DNA of 64,000 nucleotides from Paenibacillus plantarum (GCF_013141695.1 NZ_WHNY01000009.1:85907-149906), one strand, 5' to 3'. Numbered from the stretch's first letter, positions 36,821 to 46,805 are shown. Translations and numbers: made by a program. Notes: a model not told the origin generated them from the letters alone.

Positions 36821-37595
36821 TTAGAATACCTCTATAATTCATTTTTCTGTATTGAGTGGGTGAGTAATGGAAATATCTTTTATACAGATCACCGAATTGC
36901 GAACATGAAATGTATCCTAACTGATTAGCAATGTCTCCAATGCTCATCATGGTATCTTGGAGCAACTCTTGTGCTTTTTGCATTTTAATAGTTTGCAAAT
37001 GTTTAATGGGCGATATACCAAATACTTTGGTATAGGTATTGCTTAAATAAACAGGATTACATTGGATGAGAGATGCAATGTCATGGAGTGTAAGTGGCAA
37101 GTAATAGTATGTTCTGATATAACGATTGACAATGATTAATCTAGTATCTATTGGACCTAGCAAAGCTTTTTTGGGAGTTAAAGGTGGTTTAAGATGTGTG
37201 AGTTTACTAGTATGCCACTCGTTGAATTGCTCTTCGAGGCATTTTATTAATAATTCAATTTCATTACCTTTATTTAAATTAGTTACTGTTTGTAAGAGTA
37301 GATCATCAATTAAAGTTGAGGTAATCTTGAGCGGTGTACTAGGTCCATTTAATTTAATATCTGTATGAAACTTGATTCCTCTCACATGTGTGTATCCTAT
37401 ACTGGAATTCATAATTACTAATAAACCTCTAGTCAACAGGATACCGCTCGTTAGAGAGTACTGTTTGCTCTTTCCCCACTGGATAGTTAGTTCCCTTGAT
37501 GACTGCAAATAAAGACACTCGTTCTTCTCGCAATTCCAAATACTAGTGTGAGATGGAGCTATGTATTCTTGCAAAAGTGAAGCAAACGTAAACAT
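36801..37595 (-). CDS. AraC-family transcriptional regulator
   Basis: The C-terminal 100 residues carry the two AraC helix-turn-helix units: YLPLTLHDIASLIQCNPVYL then NTYTKVFGISPIKHLQTIKM, and SIGDIANQLGYISCSQFGDL then YKRYFHYSPTQYRKMNYRGI. The N-terminal 150 residues are an unassigned sensing domain. As first gene of the operon with the carrier protein and ATP-grasp ligase, it probably controls that operon and perhaps others nearby. The start ATG has AGGAGG-like AACCAATG context with GGAGGAACC upstream. Confidence 0.85.
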   Translation of the reverse strand: MFTFASLLQEYIAPSHTSIWNCEKNECLYLQSSRELTIQWGKSKQYSLTSGILLTRGLLVIMNSSIGYTHVRGIKFHTDIKLNGPSTPLKITSTLIDDLLLQTVTNLNKGNEIELLIKCLEEQFNEWHTSKLTHLKPPLTPKKALLGPIDTRLIIVNRYIRTYYYLPLTLHDIASLIQCNPVYLSNTYTKVFGISPIKHLQTIKMQKAQELLQDTMMSIGDIANQLGYISCSQFGDLYKRYFHYSPTQYRKMNYRGILNDRNGN

Positions 37596-38315
37596 TGGTT
37601 CCTCCTAGCATTAGCATTAATATCAATCTTATATTACCTTTGTTTTCCAAGTCAATATGTGGAACGTATAGTATTTTAAGTTGCTAAATGTAATCCTATA
37701 TATGAATTACCCACATTTACATATATTATCTAATTGTTTAGAAAAGATTGAGCTGCTTTGAACTGTGTGTTAAGTTGTTAAGTAACTATTTCCATATTGT
37801 AAGTCAAGAAGTATCAAAAATAATATAATATACTTTGGCTCCCCTACCTTTTCCAATTTGTGTCTTTGGAAATTGATGTAAAATTAGCTCCAAGAAAAAG
37901 GTTAAACTAATGCAATATGTATTTGGCGTTGTATAGGGACAACGATGAGTTCAAATTTTTTAGAATAAAATAGAATCCCACGTACGTATCCAAACCCTCG
38001 TTAAGCATCTATGTTAATTAACAACAAGTTAGGAACCTCTTTAATAATGTATTTACTTCTTTTTAAATATCTTTTTAAAAGTATCTATTAATATAGTTTT
38101 TGATGATTTATTAATTCATACGATTAGTTTTATATTTAGGTTTTAGTTGCGCAAGAGACTCCTTTATTATTTAAATGTTTCGTTAGTTACACTAATATAG
38201 GAGATGGAGGGATGGATTGGTATGTTATTTTGATAGGCGACTTTGCACCATCTCATCAACATCGATTTTTAATTACTTTAGCGAGTTAATGATTTTTAGT
38301 TAAGGGTGTGGGTTA
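37596..38315. other. AT-rich divergent intergenic region
   Basis: These 720 bases lie between divergent units (AraC-type operon leftward, desaturase rightward). They should contain promoters for both. No gene, hairpin terminator or repeat could be supported. Confidence 0.4.
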
Positions 38316-39236
38316 GTGAGGAAAGATGAATTGATTCCCGGAATAGATATTACAAAATTATCGGAGTTAAAAGTTAGATATTTTATTTTTAAGATTTTAA
38401 CTTGGTTTTTGATATTACTAACTGGTTGGTGGCTAATCGCTACAACCAATTTATTTCTAATGCTGTTAGGATATTTTTTGGTTGGAGCAATGTTTGTGCA
38501 TGGAGTTGAACTACAACACCAATGTTTGCATAATACAGGATTGAAAAAAAAAAAATTAAATCGTATATTGGGCTTTATATTAGGGTTACCGATGTTTGTC
38601 TCATTTTCAGATTATAAATACCACCATATAAGGCATCATCGGTTGCTCGGTACACCAGAAAACAAAGAGTTTTTTAACTATGGTGGATCCGATAAAATAA
38701 TGGTTGGTTTTTTATATAAGATACTTATGATTGGCCATTATATTCAAACTTTTAAATCAATACTTGATTCTTGTACTAATAAAATTAAAGAAAGATATCC
38801 TGAAAATGTTGGAAGAAAAGTGCAAAAGGAGTATCTGTTGTTTCTAGCTATTTTATTTGGAGCTCATGCTATTTCAATTATTTTTAACAATAGCCTATTG
38901 ATTCATTATTGGTTTTTTCCACTTTTGTTTGCCGTTCCTCTTCATGCTTTGGTTGAATTACCTGAGCATGAAGGTTGTATAACTCATAATCCTGATGTGC
39001 TTGTTAACACTAGAACTATAAAATCAAATAAATTCGTTACTTGGTTTACAAATTCAAATAATTACCATGTAGAACATCATTTGTTGCCAAGTGTACCAAT
39101 GGAAAATTTAGAAGAAGTGCACAATCTAATTCAGGGTAAAGAACAATATCTAAACATCACATATCGGGAGTTTTATTATGAATATTTTAAAGAGTTAATA
39201 CGCAACAGTTTTGAGATAAAGAGTGAAAGGAAATGA
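38316..39236 (+). CDS. Membrane fatty-acid-desaturase-family protein
   Basis: The 306-residue protein starts at GTG and has the three His boxes of membrane di-iron desaturases: H62-x5-H68-x3-H72 in HGVELQHQCLHN, HHIRHH at 103-108, and NYHVEHHLLP near 252-260. Hydrophobic segments occupy about 25-60, 85-100, 175-190 and 195-215. Such enzymes introduce double bonds or hydroxyl groups into lipid or carrier-bound acyl chains with oxygen. It is about 1 kb upstream of the biosynthetic cluster on the same strand, so it could tailor an acyl chain, for example the N-acyl cap of a prodrug, or act in lipid metabolism. It is intact. Confidence 0.8.
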   Translation: MRKDELIPGIDITKLSELKVRYFIFKILTWFLILLTGWWLIATTNLFLMLLGYFLVGAMFVHGVELQHQCLHNTGLKKKKLNRILGFILGLPMFVSFSDYKYHHIRHHRLLGTPENKEFFNYGGSDKIMVGFLYKILMIGHYIQTFKSILDSCTNKIKERYPENVGRKVQKEYLLFLAILFGAHAISIIFNNSLLIHYWFFPLLFAVPLHALVELPEHEGCITHNPDVLVNTRTIKSNKFVTWFTNSNNYHVEHHLLPSVPMENLEEVHNLIQGKEQYLNITYREFYYEYFKELIRNSFEIKSERK

Positions 39237-39731
39237 AAAAGTATGCATGAGGTTAACCGGCTTTTGGATAACTTCTTTTGCGCTTTTGGAAGCGCAGCGA
39301 CTAAGGAGTGTAAGCCTCCAGTATACCGCGAGAATGAGTTTGGAGGGCATGAAGCCAAAACCTGGAACAAGCGGCTAAACCATGTTGGTAGAAGATCGAC
39401 AACTATGCTAAAGAAGAGAACTTCCAATACCAATATTAAGTCTATTCTTGTCGTAAATATATGGAGTAATTGGTTTCCATTGTCATTTTTATGTGTTATT
39501 CTTCAGGCGTAATGAAAGTTCCATCTACAAATGGAAAAAAGTCCGTTTAAGGATCAAGTGATTTGACTTATGGCGCATAATCCATGAATAAAAAAATCAA
39601 GGTAAAACCAATCGCTGCTTCGGTACGTTGGTGTAGTCTAGAGGTCATAATTTATTCTTAGTAGTGTATATTTTATATATAGATGAATGGGCGAAGCTAT
39701 GTTCTATTGTTTAATTAAATAAGCACAAGTT
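39237..39731. other. Spacer after desaturase, unrecognised
   Basis: An 89-codon plus-strand frame starts at 39243, but it has no ribosome-binding site apart from the desaturase end, and its sequence is low in coding character. It resembles decayed mobile DNA (more GC-rich than its flanks). I do not call a gene. Confidence 0.3.
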
Positions 39732-39764
39732 AAAGTCCAGTAACTTCTGAAGTTGCCGGACTTT
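39732..39764 (+). terminator. Intrinsic terminator-like hairpin
   Basis: AAAGTCCAGTAACTT pairs with AAGTTGCCGGACTTT at 13 of 15 positions around CTG and is followed by ATTATT. It separates the desaturase region from the biosynthetic cluster. Confidence 0.65.
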
Positions 39765-40221
39765 ATTATTGCAGTTGTTTATTATTTCGAGTTTTTTTTG
39801 GGGAGGCATTGGCAACATACCAAAGTAAATACAATCAGCAACGCGCTAATTTCTTCTTAAGTTTTGGTATTCTACATTTGTCTGATTTTTTGTGATTTTA
39901 TTATCTTCCGAATGCAATTTTTCTGGCATGTACAGTTGTTGGAAGTTGCAGTTTCATGTTTATTTTTTCAATTGGTAAAAAAAGGAGTAAAGAATATAAC
40001 GATGTAATCTTTAGCCCAGAGATAAAATCCATTGTACATTACTTCCAAATGGTAGAGATGAAGGATATGCTTTTCGATTATCAAAACTTTCGACAGAAGG
40101 CGTTATTCATAAAATTTTATGAGTAAATATTATCTCAAGTTTCAATAACAACCTTAGACATGAACGAATCATGAATTACAAAAGTTAGATATTTAATTAA
40201 TAATTATGGGGTGAATAGGCG
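39765..40221 (+). other. Cluster leader region with a small membrane-protein scrap
   Basis: One frame reads NAIFLACTVVGSCSFMFIFS, a membrane-segment-like stretch, then KRSKEYNDVIFSPEIKSIVH and further to a stop at 40125; an ATG at 39957 would give 56 residues. It could be the end of a decayed transporter gene. The 95 bases before 40222 are AT-rich and should hold the cluster promoter. Confidence 0.3.
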
Positions 40222-41559
40222 ATGAAGCAAAAAGGTTATGAGTTAAGTAACATTGGAGATATAAGCAGTGCCGAGGTCTTCGAGTTGCATAGGAGATATC
40301 TTAATTCTGGATATGTCAAAATGATGGACTTAATGGATTATGGACGCGTATTTTACAAAGCAGATGGATGCATATTGGAAGATAAAGAGGGCCGTGAATA
40401 CCTAGATATGATGGGTGGGTATGGCTCACTAAATCTAGGACATAATCATCCAGCCATTCTTCAAAGCTTAAATGAACTTATCGGTAAACCAAATTTGGTC
40501 CATAACAGCCTTAGTCCATATGCAGCAGTACTAGCATCTAATTTAGCTGAGTTAACTAACGGAGAATTAACAAGAACTTTTTTGTGCAGTAGTGGAAGCG
40601 AGGCGGTAGAAGCAGCACTAAAACTTGCTAGAGCTGCAACAGGTAAAAGTATTTTTATTTATTGCAAGGATGCGTTTCATGGGAAATCTTTAGGTGCATT
40701 ATCTGTTTCAGGTCGAGATCATTATAAAACTCTTTTCCAACCTTTAATCTCAAACTGTGTAGAGGTTCCATTTGGGGATATTGATTCTCTAGAGGAACTA
40801 CTACAACATGAGGATGCAGCTGCTTTTATCTTAGAACCAATTCAAGGTGAAGGTGGCGTTAATCTACCTCAAGATGGATATCTACAGAAGGTAAGAGATC
40901 TTTGTACAAAATACCAGACTTTACTCATTTTAGATGAAGTTCAAACTGGAATGGGAAGAACAGGGCGTATGTTCGCATATGAGCATGAAGGAATTGTACC
41001 CGATATCCTTTGTTTGGCTAAGTCATTGGGTGGTGGGATTATGCCTATCGGCGCTTGCATTACAAGCAACTCTACTCATGAACGTGCTTATGGTGAGATG
41101 GAGAAATGTTTACTACACTCAGCCACTTTTGGTGGTAATTCATATGCATGTGCTGCTGCTATTGCTACGATTGAAACACTTGTAAAAGAAGGCATACCTA
41201 AAGAAGTAGAAATAAAAGGATTTTATTTAATAAACCGTCTGAACCAACTTAAGACAAAGTACAGCTCAATTAAAGATGTTCGTGGAAAAGGGTTGCTAAT
41301 AGGTCTGGAATTCCATCGTGATCCTTCAAGAAGAATTGGCCAAAACATATCAAACAATAGTCTACAGCATTTAATTAATGGTAACTATGCTTTGCTAGTG
41401 ACTGTATTGATGCTAAATCGGTATGGTATTTTGACTGGATATTCTCCAAGCAATCCAGATTTAATCCGAATTGAACCTCCATTGACCATTTCTTACAATC
41501 AGATGGATTGCTTTGTAGATACCCTTGAGCAAATCATGGAAGGATATATACATGGATAA
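40222..41559 (+). CDS. Class III PLP-dependent aminotransferase
   Basis: This 445-residue enzyme shows GGYGSLNLGHNHPAI early, the PLP phosphate region SSGSEAVEAALKLARA, EPIQGEGG, the Asp-containing ILDEVQTGMGRTG, and the Schiff-base Lys267 in LCLAKSLGGGI, then the TFGGNSYAC segment. Class III enzymes move amino groups to and from omega-amines, aldehydes or beta-keto acyl groups, including carrier-bound chains. It is the first gene of the cluster and overlaps the ligase gene by eight bases. It likely installs an amine on a building block or on the chain. The substrate cannot be read from sequence. Confidence 0.85.
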   Translation: MKQKGYELSNIGDISSAEVFELHRRYLNSGYVKMMDLMDYGRVFYKADGCILEDKEGREYLDMMGGYGSLNLGHNHPAILQSLNELIGKPNLVHNSLSPYAAVLASNLAELTNGELTRTFLCSSGSEAVEAALKLARAATGKSIFIYCKDAFHGKSLGALSVSGRDHYKTLFQPLISNCVEVPFGDIDSLEELLQHEDAAAFILEPIQGEGGVNLPQDGYLQKVRDLCTKYQTLLILDEVQTGMGRTGRMFAYEHEGIVPDILCLAKSLGGGIMPIGACITSNSTHERAYGEMEKCLLHSATFGGNSYACAAAIATIETLVKEGIPKEVEIKGFYLINRLNQLKTKYSSIKDVRGKGLLIGLEFHRDPSRRIGQNISNNSLQHLINGNYALLVTVLMLNRYGILTGYSPSNPDLIRIEPPLTISYNQMDCFVDTLEQIMEGYIHG

Positions 41560-43204
41560 CATAAAAAAGCAGCCATTAGTAAACTCAAGTAAAGGGGGTT
41601 TAAATAAAAGTTATAGATTAGAGCAATTGCATATCGCTTTAAAGAACAATACTGTAAATTATTTGGAGTTTTATGGTCGAAACAATACATATCTAAGAAA
41701 AACGTATGCTGAAGTGTATCTTGATGTGCATAGAACAATATCATTGTTAAAAAGCATGAAACTACAACCTAGAGACCGTGTTGGTATTCTTGGAGCTAAC
41801 TCATATGAATATGTAATTGCAGATCTCGCAGTGGTGATGGGAGGATATGTTTCAGTGCCTTTTCCGGACAAATATTTCCTTTATCAAATAGGGAATTTAC
41901 ATGAGGAATATGAACTGAAGCTATTGTTTGTGGACTCACATAATTGGCATCAGATTAATAACGAAGCAAAATGTGCATTAGAAAAACTCATGCAAATTAT
42001 TGATCGGCAATCATCAGATGAAAATAACATTCACATACCTGATGGTGAAGATATTTTTATGATTAACTTTACCTCTGGTACAACTGGTTTTCCTAAAGGT
42101 ATTGAAATTCGTAGCAAGTGCTTGGAAGAATGGGTATCCGTTATCGCTGAAAGGTTTCCATTTACTAGCGAAGACAAATTAATAAACTTTCTGCCACTGC
42201 ATATATCTAATGCACGTTTTCTTATTTATGCGGCAATTTTGCTTCCCTTTAACTTGACAGTAACATTGTCTGACCAATTAATGAAAGTGTTACAGGAGTC
42301 AAGACCGACGATTTTGCAAGGAGTTCCTTATTTGTTTGAAACTGTTTATGGAAACGTAATGAGAACAATTGAGTCTTCCCCGTTACGACATGTGGCATTT
42401 CGTGCATTTAGAATGTCAAAAAGGTGGTTGCCTCCCAAGATGCTTTCGAAATTGCAATCTCGAATGTTTAGGCAAGCATTGCAATTTTGGGGAGGCCGGA
42501 TGCGTCTGCTTGTGACTGGGTCGGCTCCTATTAGTACAAAGGTTTTGGATTTATTTGAAGATATGGGACTAAACATATACGAGTCGTACGGAATTAATGA
42601 AATAGGGCTTGTGTCTATTAATAGCCCAGGTCGTTATCGTTTCGGTACTGTAGGCCAACCTTTCTCAACTAAGCAAGTCGTTATAGGAGATAACCAAGAA
42701 ATTTTAGTTCGAAGTGATTACAGTTGGGGTACATCTTACTTAAACAAGTCAGAAGTAATAAATGCAGAAATCTTTAAATCAGATGGTTTTATCTCAACAG
42801 GAGATATGGGGTATCTAGATGATGATGGGTATCTACATGTCATAGGTCGTATTAAAGAATTACTTGTACTAGCAACTGGTGAGAAGGTTCATCCGAATTT
42901 AATCGAAGAGATGCTGAGAGTATCAACATCCATTAAACAGGTGGTTGCTATTGGGGATGGTAAACATTTTATAAGTTGTATATTGGTCCTAGCAGAAAGA
43001 AGTCTAAAGGAAACAGAAATCCATGGCATTATATCTCATGCTAATAAGCGGTTACCAGAAGCATTGCGTATTCGAGGTTATGTATTGGCAAAAGAACCAT
43101 TTACGATTGAAAATGGGTTATTGAATTCAACTCTAAAGATTAATAGGAACAAGGTATTTGAGGCATACCGCCGAGATATCGATGAATTATATGAGGAGGG
43201 ATGA
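41552..43204 (+). CDS. Acyl-adenylate (AMP-binding) ligase
   Basis: ATG 41552 is chosen for the GGAAGG upstream; it overlaps the aminotransferase end. The 550-residue enzyme has the adenylation motifs INFTSGTTGFPKGIEI (P-loop), YESYGINEIG, FISTGDMGYLDDDGYLHVIG and, near the end, a Lys-containing tail STLKINRNKV. This resembles fatty-acyl-CoA or acyl-ACP ligases, and not NRPS adenylation domains. Because a carrier-protein gene starts one base after its stop, it probably activates an acid and loads it on that carrier. It may supply a starter acid or the N-acyl cap. Confidence 0.85.
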   Translation: MDNIKKQPLVNSSKGGLNKSYRLEQLHIALKNNTVNYLEFYGRNNTYLRKTYAEVYLDVHRTISLLKSMKLQPRDRVGILGANSYEYVIADLAVVMGGYVSVPFPDKYFLYQIGNLHEEYELKLLFVDSHNWHQINNEAKCALEKLMQIIDRQSSDENNIHIPDGEDIFMINFTSGTTGFPKGIEIRSKCLEEWVSVIAERFPFTSEDKLINFLPLHISNARFLIYAAILLPFNLTVTLSDQLMKVLQESRPTILQGVPYLFETVYGNVMRTIESSPLRHVAFRAFRMSKRWLPPKMLSKLQSRMFRQALQFWGGRMRLLVTGSAPISTKVLDLFEDMGLNIYESYGINEIGLVSINSPGRYRFGTVGQPFSTKQVVIGDNQEILVRSDYSWGTSYLNKSEVINAEIFKSDGFISTGDMGYLDDDGYLHVIGRIKELLVLATGEKVHPNLIEEMLRVSTSIKQVVAIGDGKHFISCILVLAERSLKETEIHGIISHANKRLPEALRIRGYVLAKEPFTIENGLLNSTLKINRNKVFEAYRRDIDELYEEG

Positions 43205-43205
43205 C

Positions 43206-43457
43206 ATGCAGAATACAGAAGATGTGGTCATTCAAATTGTGAAAAGTGTTGTTTTTAAATTGTACAAGGAAAAAGTGACTTTAAGTTCAGAGTTACGTGA
43301 GGATCTAGGAATTGACTCTATAAAAATGATTGCTATTGCTGCGGAACTAAAAGAAGAGGGTTATGATGTAATATCTCATATTTCTGATAGCGGTAATTCT
43401 TACGCTGCAGTAGAAACAGTGCAAGATATTGTAGATTTTATTAAAGAAATACAATAA
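43206..43457 (+). CDS. Free-standing acyl carrier protein, 83 residues
   Basis: GAGGAGGG precedes ATG 43206. The site LREDLGIDSIKMIAIAAELK carries the Ser for phosphopantetheine. It has the usual carrier size. Its place between the ligase and a radical SAM gene suggests that the substrate is modified while tethered. Another carrier of different sequence lies at 36557. The Sfp-type transferase at 50491 should activate both. Confidence 0.85.
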   Translation: MQNTEDVVIQIVKSVVFKLYKEKVTLSSELREDLGIDSIKMIAIAAELKEEGYDVISHISDSGNSYAAVETVQDIVDFIKEIQ

Positions 43458-43483
43458 CTAACCTATAGAAATGAGGGCGATCG

Positions 43484-44638
43484 ATGTTTGATAAAGAGCG
43501 CTATGAAAATGATAAGCATAACTTAAAAACTGTGTTAAATATGTATCAAAAAAATCATTTATTCCATGATCCCACACCTATGACGGTTTCATTCCTGGTT
43601 ACGGAACGTTGCAATTTGAGTTGTAAACATTGTTTCAATCATCGAGTACGTCACACTGAATATGAGATACCTAAAGATGAATTAACAATTGATGAAATTC
43701 AAAAAATGTCTAATTCCATGGGCAATTTTTCTACTGCTTTATTGTGTGGAGGGGAACCGTTTTTGCGTGATGATTTACATGAGATCGTCCATTTATTTCG
43801 AGTAAACAATAATACACAATATTTATCAAGTAGTACAAACGGTCAGTATACCGAAAAAATTTTAGACCAGATGGAACGTATAAGTAAACCTTTTAAAAAC
43901 AAAATTTATACGATGAACTTTTCTCTAGAGGGCTTCGAGGCAGAGAATGATGCAATTCGTGGTAAAGGGTCATTCAAGAAGGCTATTGAGACATGGCACG
44001 AATGTCGCAAGTTAAATAAAATTTACGGAAATATTAAACAAAATATTGTCAGCACGATGAATGTAATGAATCAAGAAACATTACCAGACTTTTTTGAATG
44101 GGCATTTGAAACATTAAAGCCAGATAAAATCATGCTACTTTTAGTTAGACAATCGCCACGGGCAGGTGAAAAGTTAAAAGGAGTTAAACCTGAAAATTAC
44201 GAACGAGCACGTCTATTGCTAAACCGTCGAATTTATGAAGGTACAAACGGTGATCCAAATAACCCGCTTTCTTATATTCCTTCTGCTCAATACCATTATG
44301 TTACAAAATCTATGCAAAGCAATAAGAGATCATTTATGTGTTACGCTGGTAAGCACGGAGCCTTTATTGATTATGATGGAGAAGTGAATGTTTGTGAAGT
44401 GATGAATGACAGACGAGTAAATGATGATGCACTATCTCTTGGTAATTTAAGAGATTATGATATGAATTTCATGGAGCTTTGGAACAGTCCGCAAGCGATG
44501 AAAATAAAACAAGCTGTTAACCGTCACAAGGTATGTGAAAATTGTACACATGAAACTGAAGGAATACTGCCTTCCGTATATTTTGAACCTAACTTTTTTG
44601 GTTTAGAAAGCATGCAGCGTGAGATCTGGGATAAATAA
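43484..44638 (+). CDS. Radical SAM enzyme with SPASM-like C-terminus
   Basis: The 384-residue protein has the CxxxCxxC cluster in TERCNLSCKHCFNH (Cys43, Cys47, Cys50) and the SAM-binding LLCGGEPFLRDDL. A C-terminal Cys-rich part follows, CYAGKHGAFIDYDGEVNVCE and later HKVCENCTHE, typical of SPASM or twitch domains with auxiliary Fe-S clusters. Such enzymes alter peptides or sugars, for example by epimerisation, C-C or thioether bond formation, or oxidation. No precursor-peptide gene is visible beside it, so a carrier-bound or small-molecule substrate is more likely. It has its own GAGGGCG site and lies 26 bases after the carrier-protein gene. Confidence 0.8.
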   Translation: MFDKERYENDKHNLKTVLNMYQKNHLFHDPTPMTVSFLVTERCNLSCKHCFNHRVRHTEYEIPKDELTIDEIQKMSNSMGNFSTALLCGGEPFLRDDLHEIVHLFRVNNNTQYLSSSTNGQYTEKILDQMERISKPFKNKIYTMNFSLEGFEAENDAIRGKGSFKKAIETWHECRKLNKIYGNIKQNIVSTMNVMNQETLPDFFEWAFETLKPDKIMLLLVRQSPRAGEKLKGVKPENYERARLLLNRRIYEGTNGDPNNPLSYIPSAQYHYVTKSMQSNKRSFMCYAGKHGAFIDYDGEVNVCEVMNDRRVNDDALSLGNLRDYDMNFMELWNSPQAMKIKQAVNRHKVCENCTHETEGILPSVYFEPNFFGLESMQREIWDK

Positions 44639-44656
44639 CGATAGGAGGTTGATCCG

Positions 44657-45805
44657 GTGAACGTTGGAATTCTATCGGCTGCTACTGGAAATGGACACAT
44701 TAGTGTTGCCAAAGCAATTATGAGTAAACTCGAAGAAAAAGGAGCTATCGTTTTCCTTAGGGAGAATTTCTTTGAGGAGTTAATGTTCAGCAATAAAATA
44801 ATGAGCAACTACTACAACTTTCTACTTCAATCTTCGACGGAATTGTGTAGCAAGTTTAGTGAACACTCGTATATGAGCCGACCCGATTTATCTGAGGATT
44901 TCTACAGGGGGACCTATGACTCGATTGTCAGTTTCCTTCAAGAACGCAAGTATGATGTTTTAATCTCTACTTCTCACACTATCAACCACGCTATGCTGCG
45001 TGTAATAAACGAGTTGAAAATGAAGGATGCAATTTCCTATAATATTGTCGTTACGGACCCTTTTTATCCTGTTTCAGTTGGGTTTGATGCTTTAGGAGCC
45101 GATCATTTTTTCTGCACTGGCAAGCGTGTCTATAACTTCCTTTGTAAACGAGGGATTGATAAAGACATCATTACAAATATAGCGTATCCTGTTCATCCTC
45201 GTTTTCTACGGGAATTTACAGTCGAGGAAATTAATAGTATTCGTGAGCGGATAGGATTGAAGCAAAATATTCCTATTGTACTCATTAATAGCGGTTCACA
45301 GGGAGCCTACCATTATATTCAATTTTTAAAAAACCTTTTGCAGGAATTTACTGGAGTTCAGGTTCTTTTTATTAGCGGTAAAAATGAAACATTGTACTCA
45401 ATGGCAAGCAGGGTAGCCGAAACTGCTGGTGATAGAGTGAAGGTTGTCGGCTATACTGATCAAATGGATGAATTTATTCAAATGGCAGATGTTGTTGTAA
45501 CAAAGCCTGGGGCAAATGCATTTTTTGAGTGTGTTTATGCACGCAAACCGATGCTAATCGATGCGATTAACGGCTTTCTCTTTCAAGAGAAGGGAGTTGG
45601 CGAATGGTTGGAATTATATAAAGCAGGTGTCATAGTGAATAACCTTCAAGAGTTTTCTACAAAGTTATCAGAGGTACTAACTAATTGGAATTATGAGCAT
45701 ATTACTGAAGGTCTGCATACAGATATGCCTGGAGGGGCAGAGGCCATCGCTGATAGCATTTGGAAGCGTTTCGTTTCATCCAATGAAAGTGTAAGTGCTC
45801 AATGA
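44657..45805 (+). CDS. MGDG-synthase/GT28-like glycosyltransferase
   Basis: The N-terminus NVGILSAATGNGHISVAKAI is the acceptor-side loop (G-x-G-H) of monogalactosyldiacylglycerol-synthase and UgtP-like enzymes. The C-terminal half has VLINSGSQGAYHYIQFLKNL and VVGYTDQMDEFIQMADVVVT, then KPGANAFFECVYARKPMLI, the nucleotide-sugar-binding end of GT28. The 382 residues are full length. In this cluster it may glycosylate the growing product or an intermediate, perhaps as a self-resistance step. A lipid glycosyltransferase role is also possible. Its stop overlaps the amidohydrolase start by four bases. Confidence 0.8.
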   Translation: MNVGILSAATGNGHISVAKAIMSKLEEKGAIVFLRENFFEELMFSNKIMSNYYNFLLQSSTELCSKFSEHSYMSRPDLSEDFYRGTYDSIVSFLQERKYDVLISTSHTINHAMLRVINELKMKDAISYNIVVTDPFYPVSVGFDALGADHFFCTGKRVYNFLCKRGIDKDIITNIAYPVHPRFLREFTVEEINSIRERIGLKQNIPIVLINSGSQGAYHYIQFLKNLLQEFTGVQVLFISGKNETLYSMASRVAETAGDRVKVVGYTDQMDEFIQMADVVVTKPGANAFFECVYARKPMLIDAINGFLFQEKGVGEWLELYKAGVIVNNLQEFSTKLSEVLTNWNYEHITEGLHTDMPGGAEAIADSIWKRFVSSNESVSAQ

Positions 45806-46716
45806 TTATTGATATGCATGTTCATCTAGCCGATTATCGTATTTATCCAGATTATTGGGTAGAGGGTATAAAAAGTTCCATCGCTGAATCAATTTTACTT
45901 AATAGTGGTATAAATGTTAGTAGTGAATTTTTGAATAAGTTAGTGGCAAGAAACCTAAATGATATGGATTGTTCAAGAATGATTCAGCGACTTGATGATT
46001 CTGGTATTGATCAAGCAAACATTCTCTTGGCGGACTTTGGGTTTGAACGAGATGATATGGAATATTCAATAGACGAATTATATCATATTCATTTTGAGGC
46101 ACTTTGCCGTTATCCAGACCGTTTACGCGTCTTTGCCGGCATTGACCCACGGAGGGGGAAAGAAGGTTTAAAGCTTTTTCAAAAGGGTATTGAGGATTAT
46201 GGCTTTAGTGGTCTAAAACTATATCCTCCATGTGGATTTGATCTTGATGATAGGCAGTTGTATCCATTCTATGAAATATGCGACGCACTTTCCCTCCCGG
46301 TTTTGACGCATATCGGACCATCGTTACCTTCTATGAGAAGTGAGTTCCGTTACCCGTGCGCAGTTCTTGACATTACTTCACAATTTAAACAAATGCCTTT
46401 TATTTTGGGGCATGCAGCACTCGTATACTTTGAACAAAGTAAGTTTTTACCTTTAAAAAGAGATAACATTTATTTGGAAGTTTCGGGATTTCAAACTCTC
46501 ATACAGAGTGAACCGAGGCTTCCCAAATGGGTGCAAGAGTTAATGCAAAGCTGTGAGGATCGAATACTCTTTGGGACTGATTGGCCGTTATTTAATAATT
46601 CGAAGGAAGCTGTTCAGTACTTTCAGCAAATGGATGGGCTATCAGAGAGTCAAAAAGACAAGTTTTTTAGCGGTAACGCGCTCTCAATATTTAACCAGAG
46701 AAAGATTCCTTTATAA
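45802..46716 (+). CDS. Amidohydrolase-superfamily (Amidohydro_2) enzyme
   Basis: It starts MIIDMHVHLADYRIY, giving the H-x-H metal motif of the amidohydrolase barrel. Later features are YGFSGLKLYPPCGFDLDD, LPVLTHIGPS with the next His, FILGHAALVYFEQ with another, and the Asp in ILFGTDWPLF. The 304-residue size and order fit the TIM-barrel branch that includes acid decarboxylases and lactonases. It is coupled to the glycosyltransferase by a four-base overlap. It could decarboxylate or hydrolyse an intermediate, but the exact reaction cannot be assigned. Confidence 0.8.
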   Translation: MIIDMHVHLADYRIYPDYWVEGIKSSIAESILLNSGINVSSEFLNKLVARNLNDMDCSRMIQRLDDSGIDQANILLADFGFERDDMEYSIDELYHIHFEALCRYPDRLRVFAGIDPRRGKEGLKLFQKGIEDYGFSGLKLYPPCGFDLDDRQLYPFYEICDALSLPVLTHIGPSLPSMRSEFRYPCAVLDITSQFKQMPFILGHAALVYFEQSKFLPLKRDNIYLEVSGFQTLIQSEPRLPKWVQELMQSCEDRILFGTDWPLFNNSKEAVQYFQQMDGLSESQKDKFFSGNALSIFNQRKIPL

Positions 46717-46805
46717 AAGATAGTCATATCCAGACGTATATCCATTAATTAAAGTAAGTAACAGATGGAAGAAATATTTAATAATACAATTAAGGAGTGA
46801 ATCCT

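Noticed and set aside
39243..39512. An 89-codon plus-strand frame after the desaturase
   Set aside because: Composition differs from neighbours, no motif is seen and no separate ribosome-binding site exists. It is more likely decayed mobile DNA.
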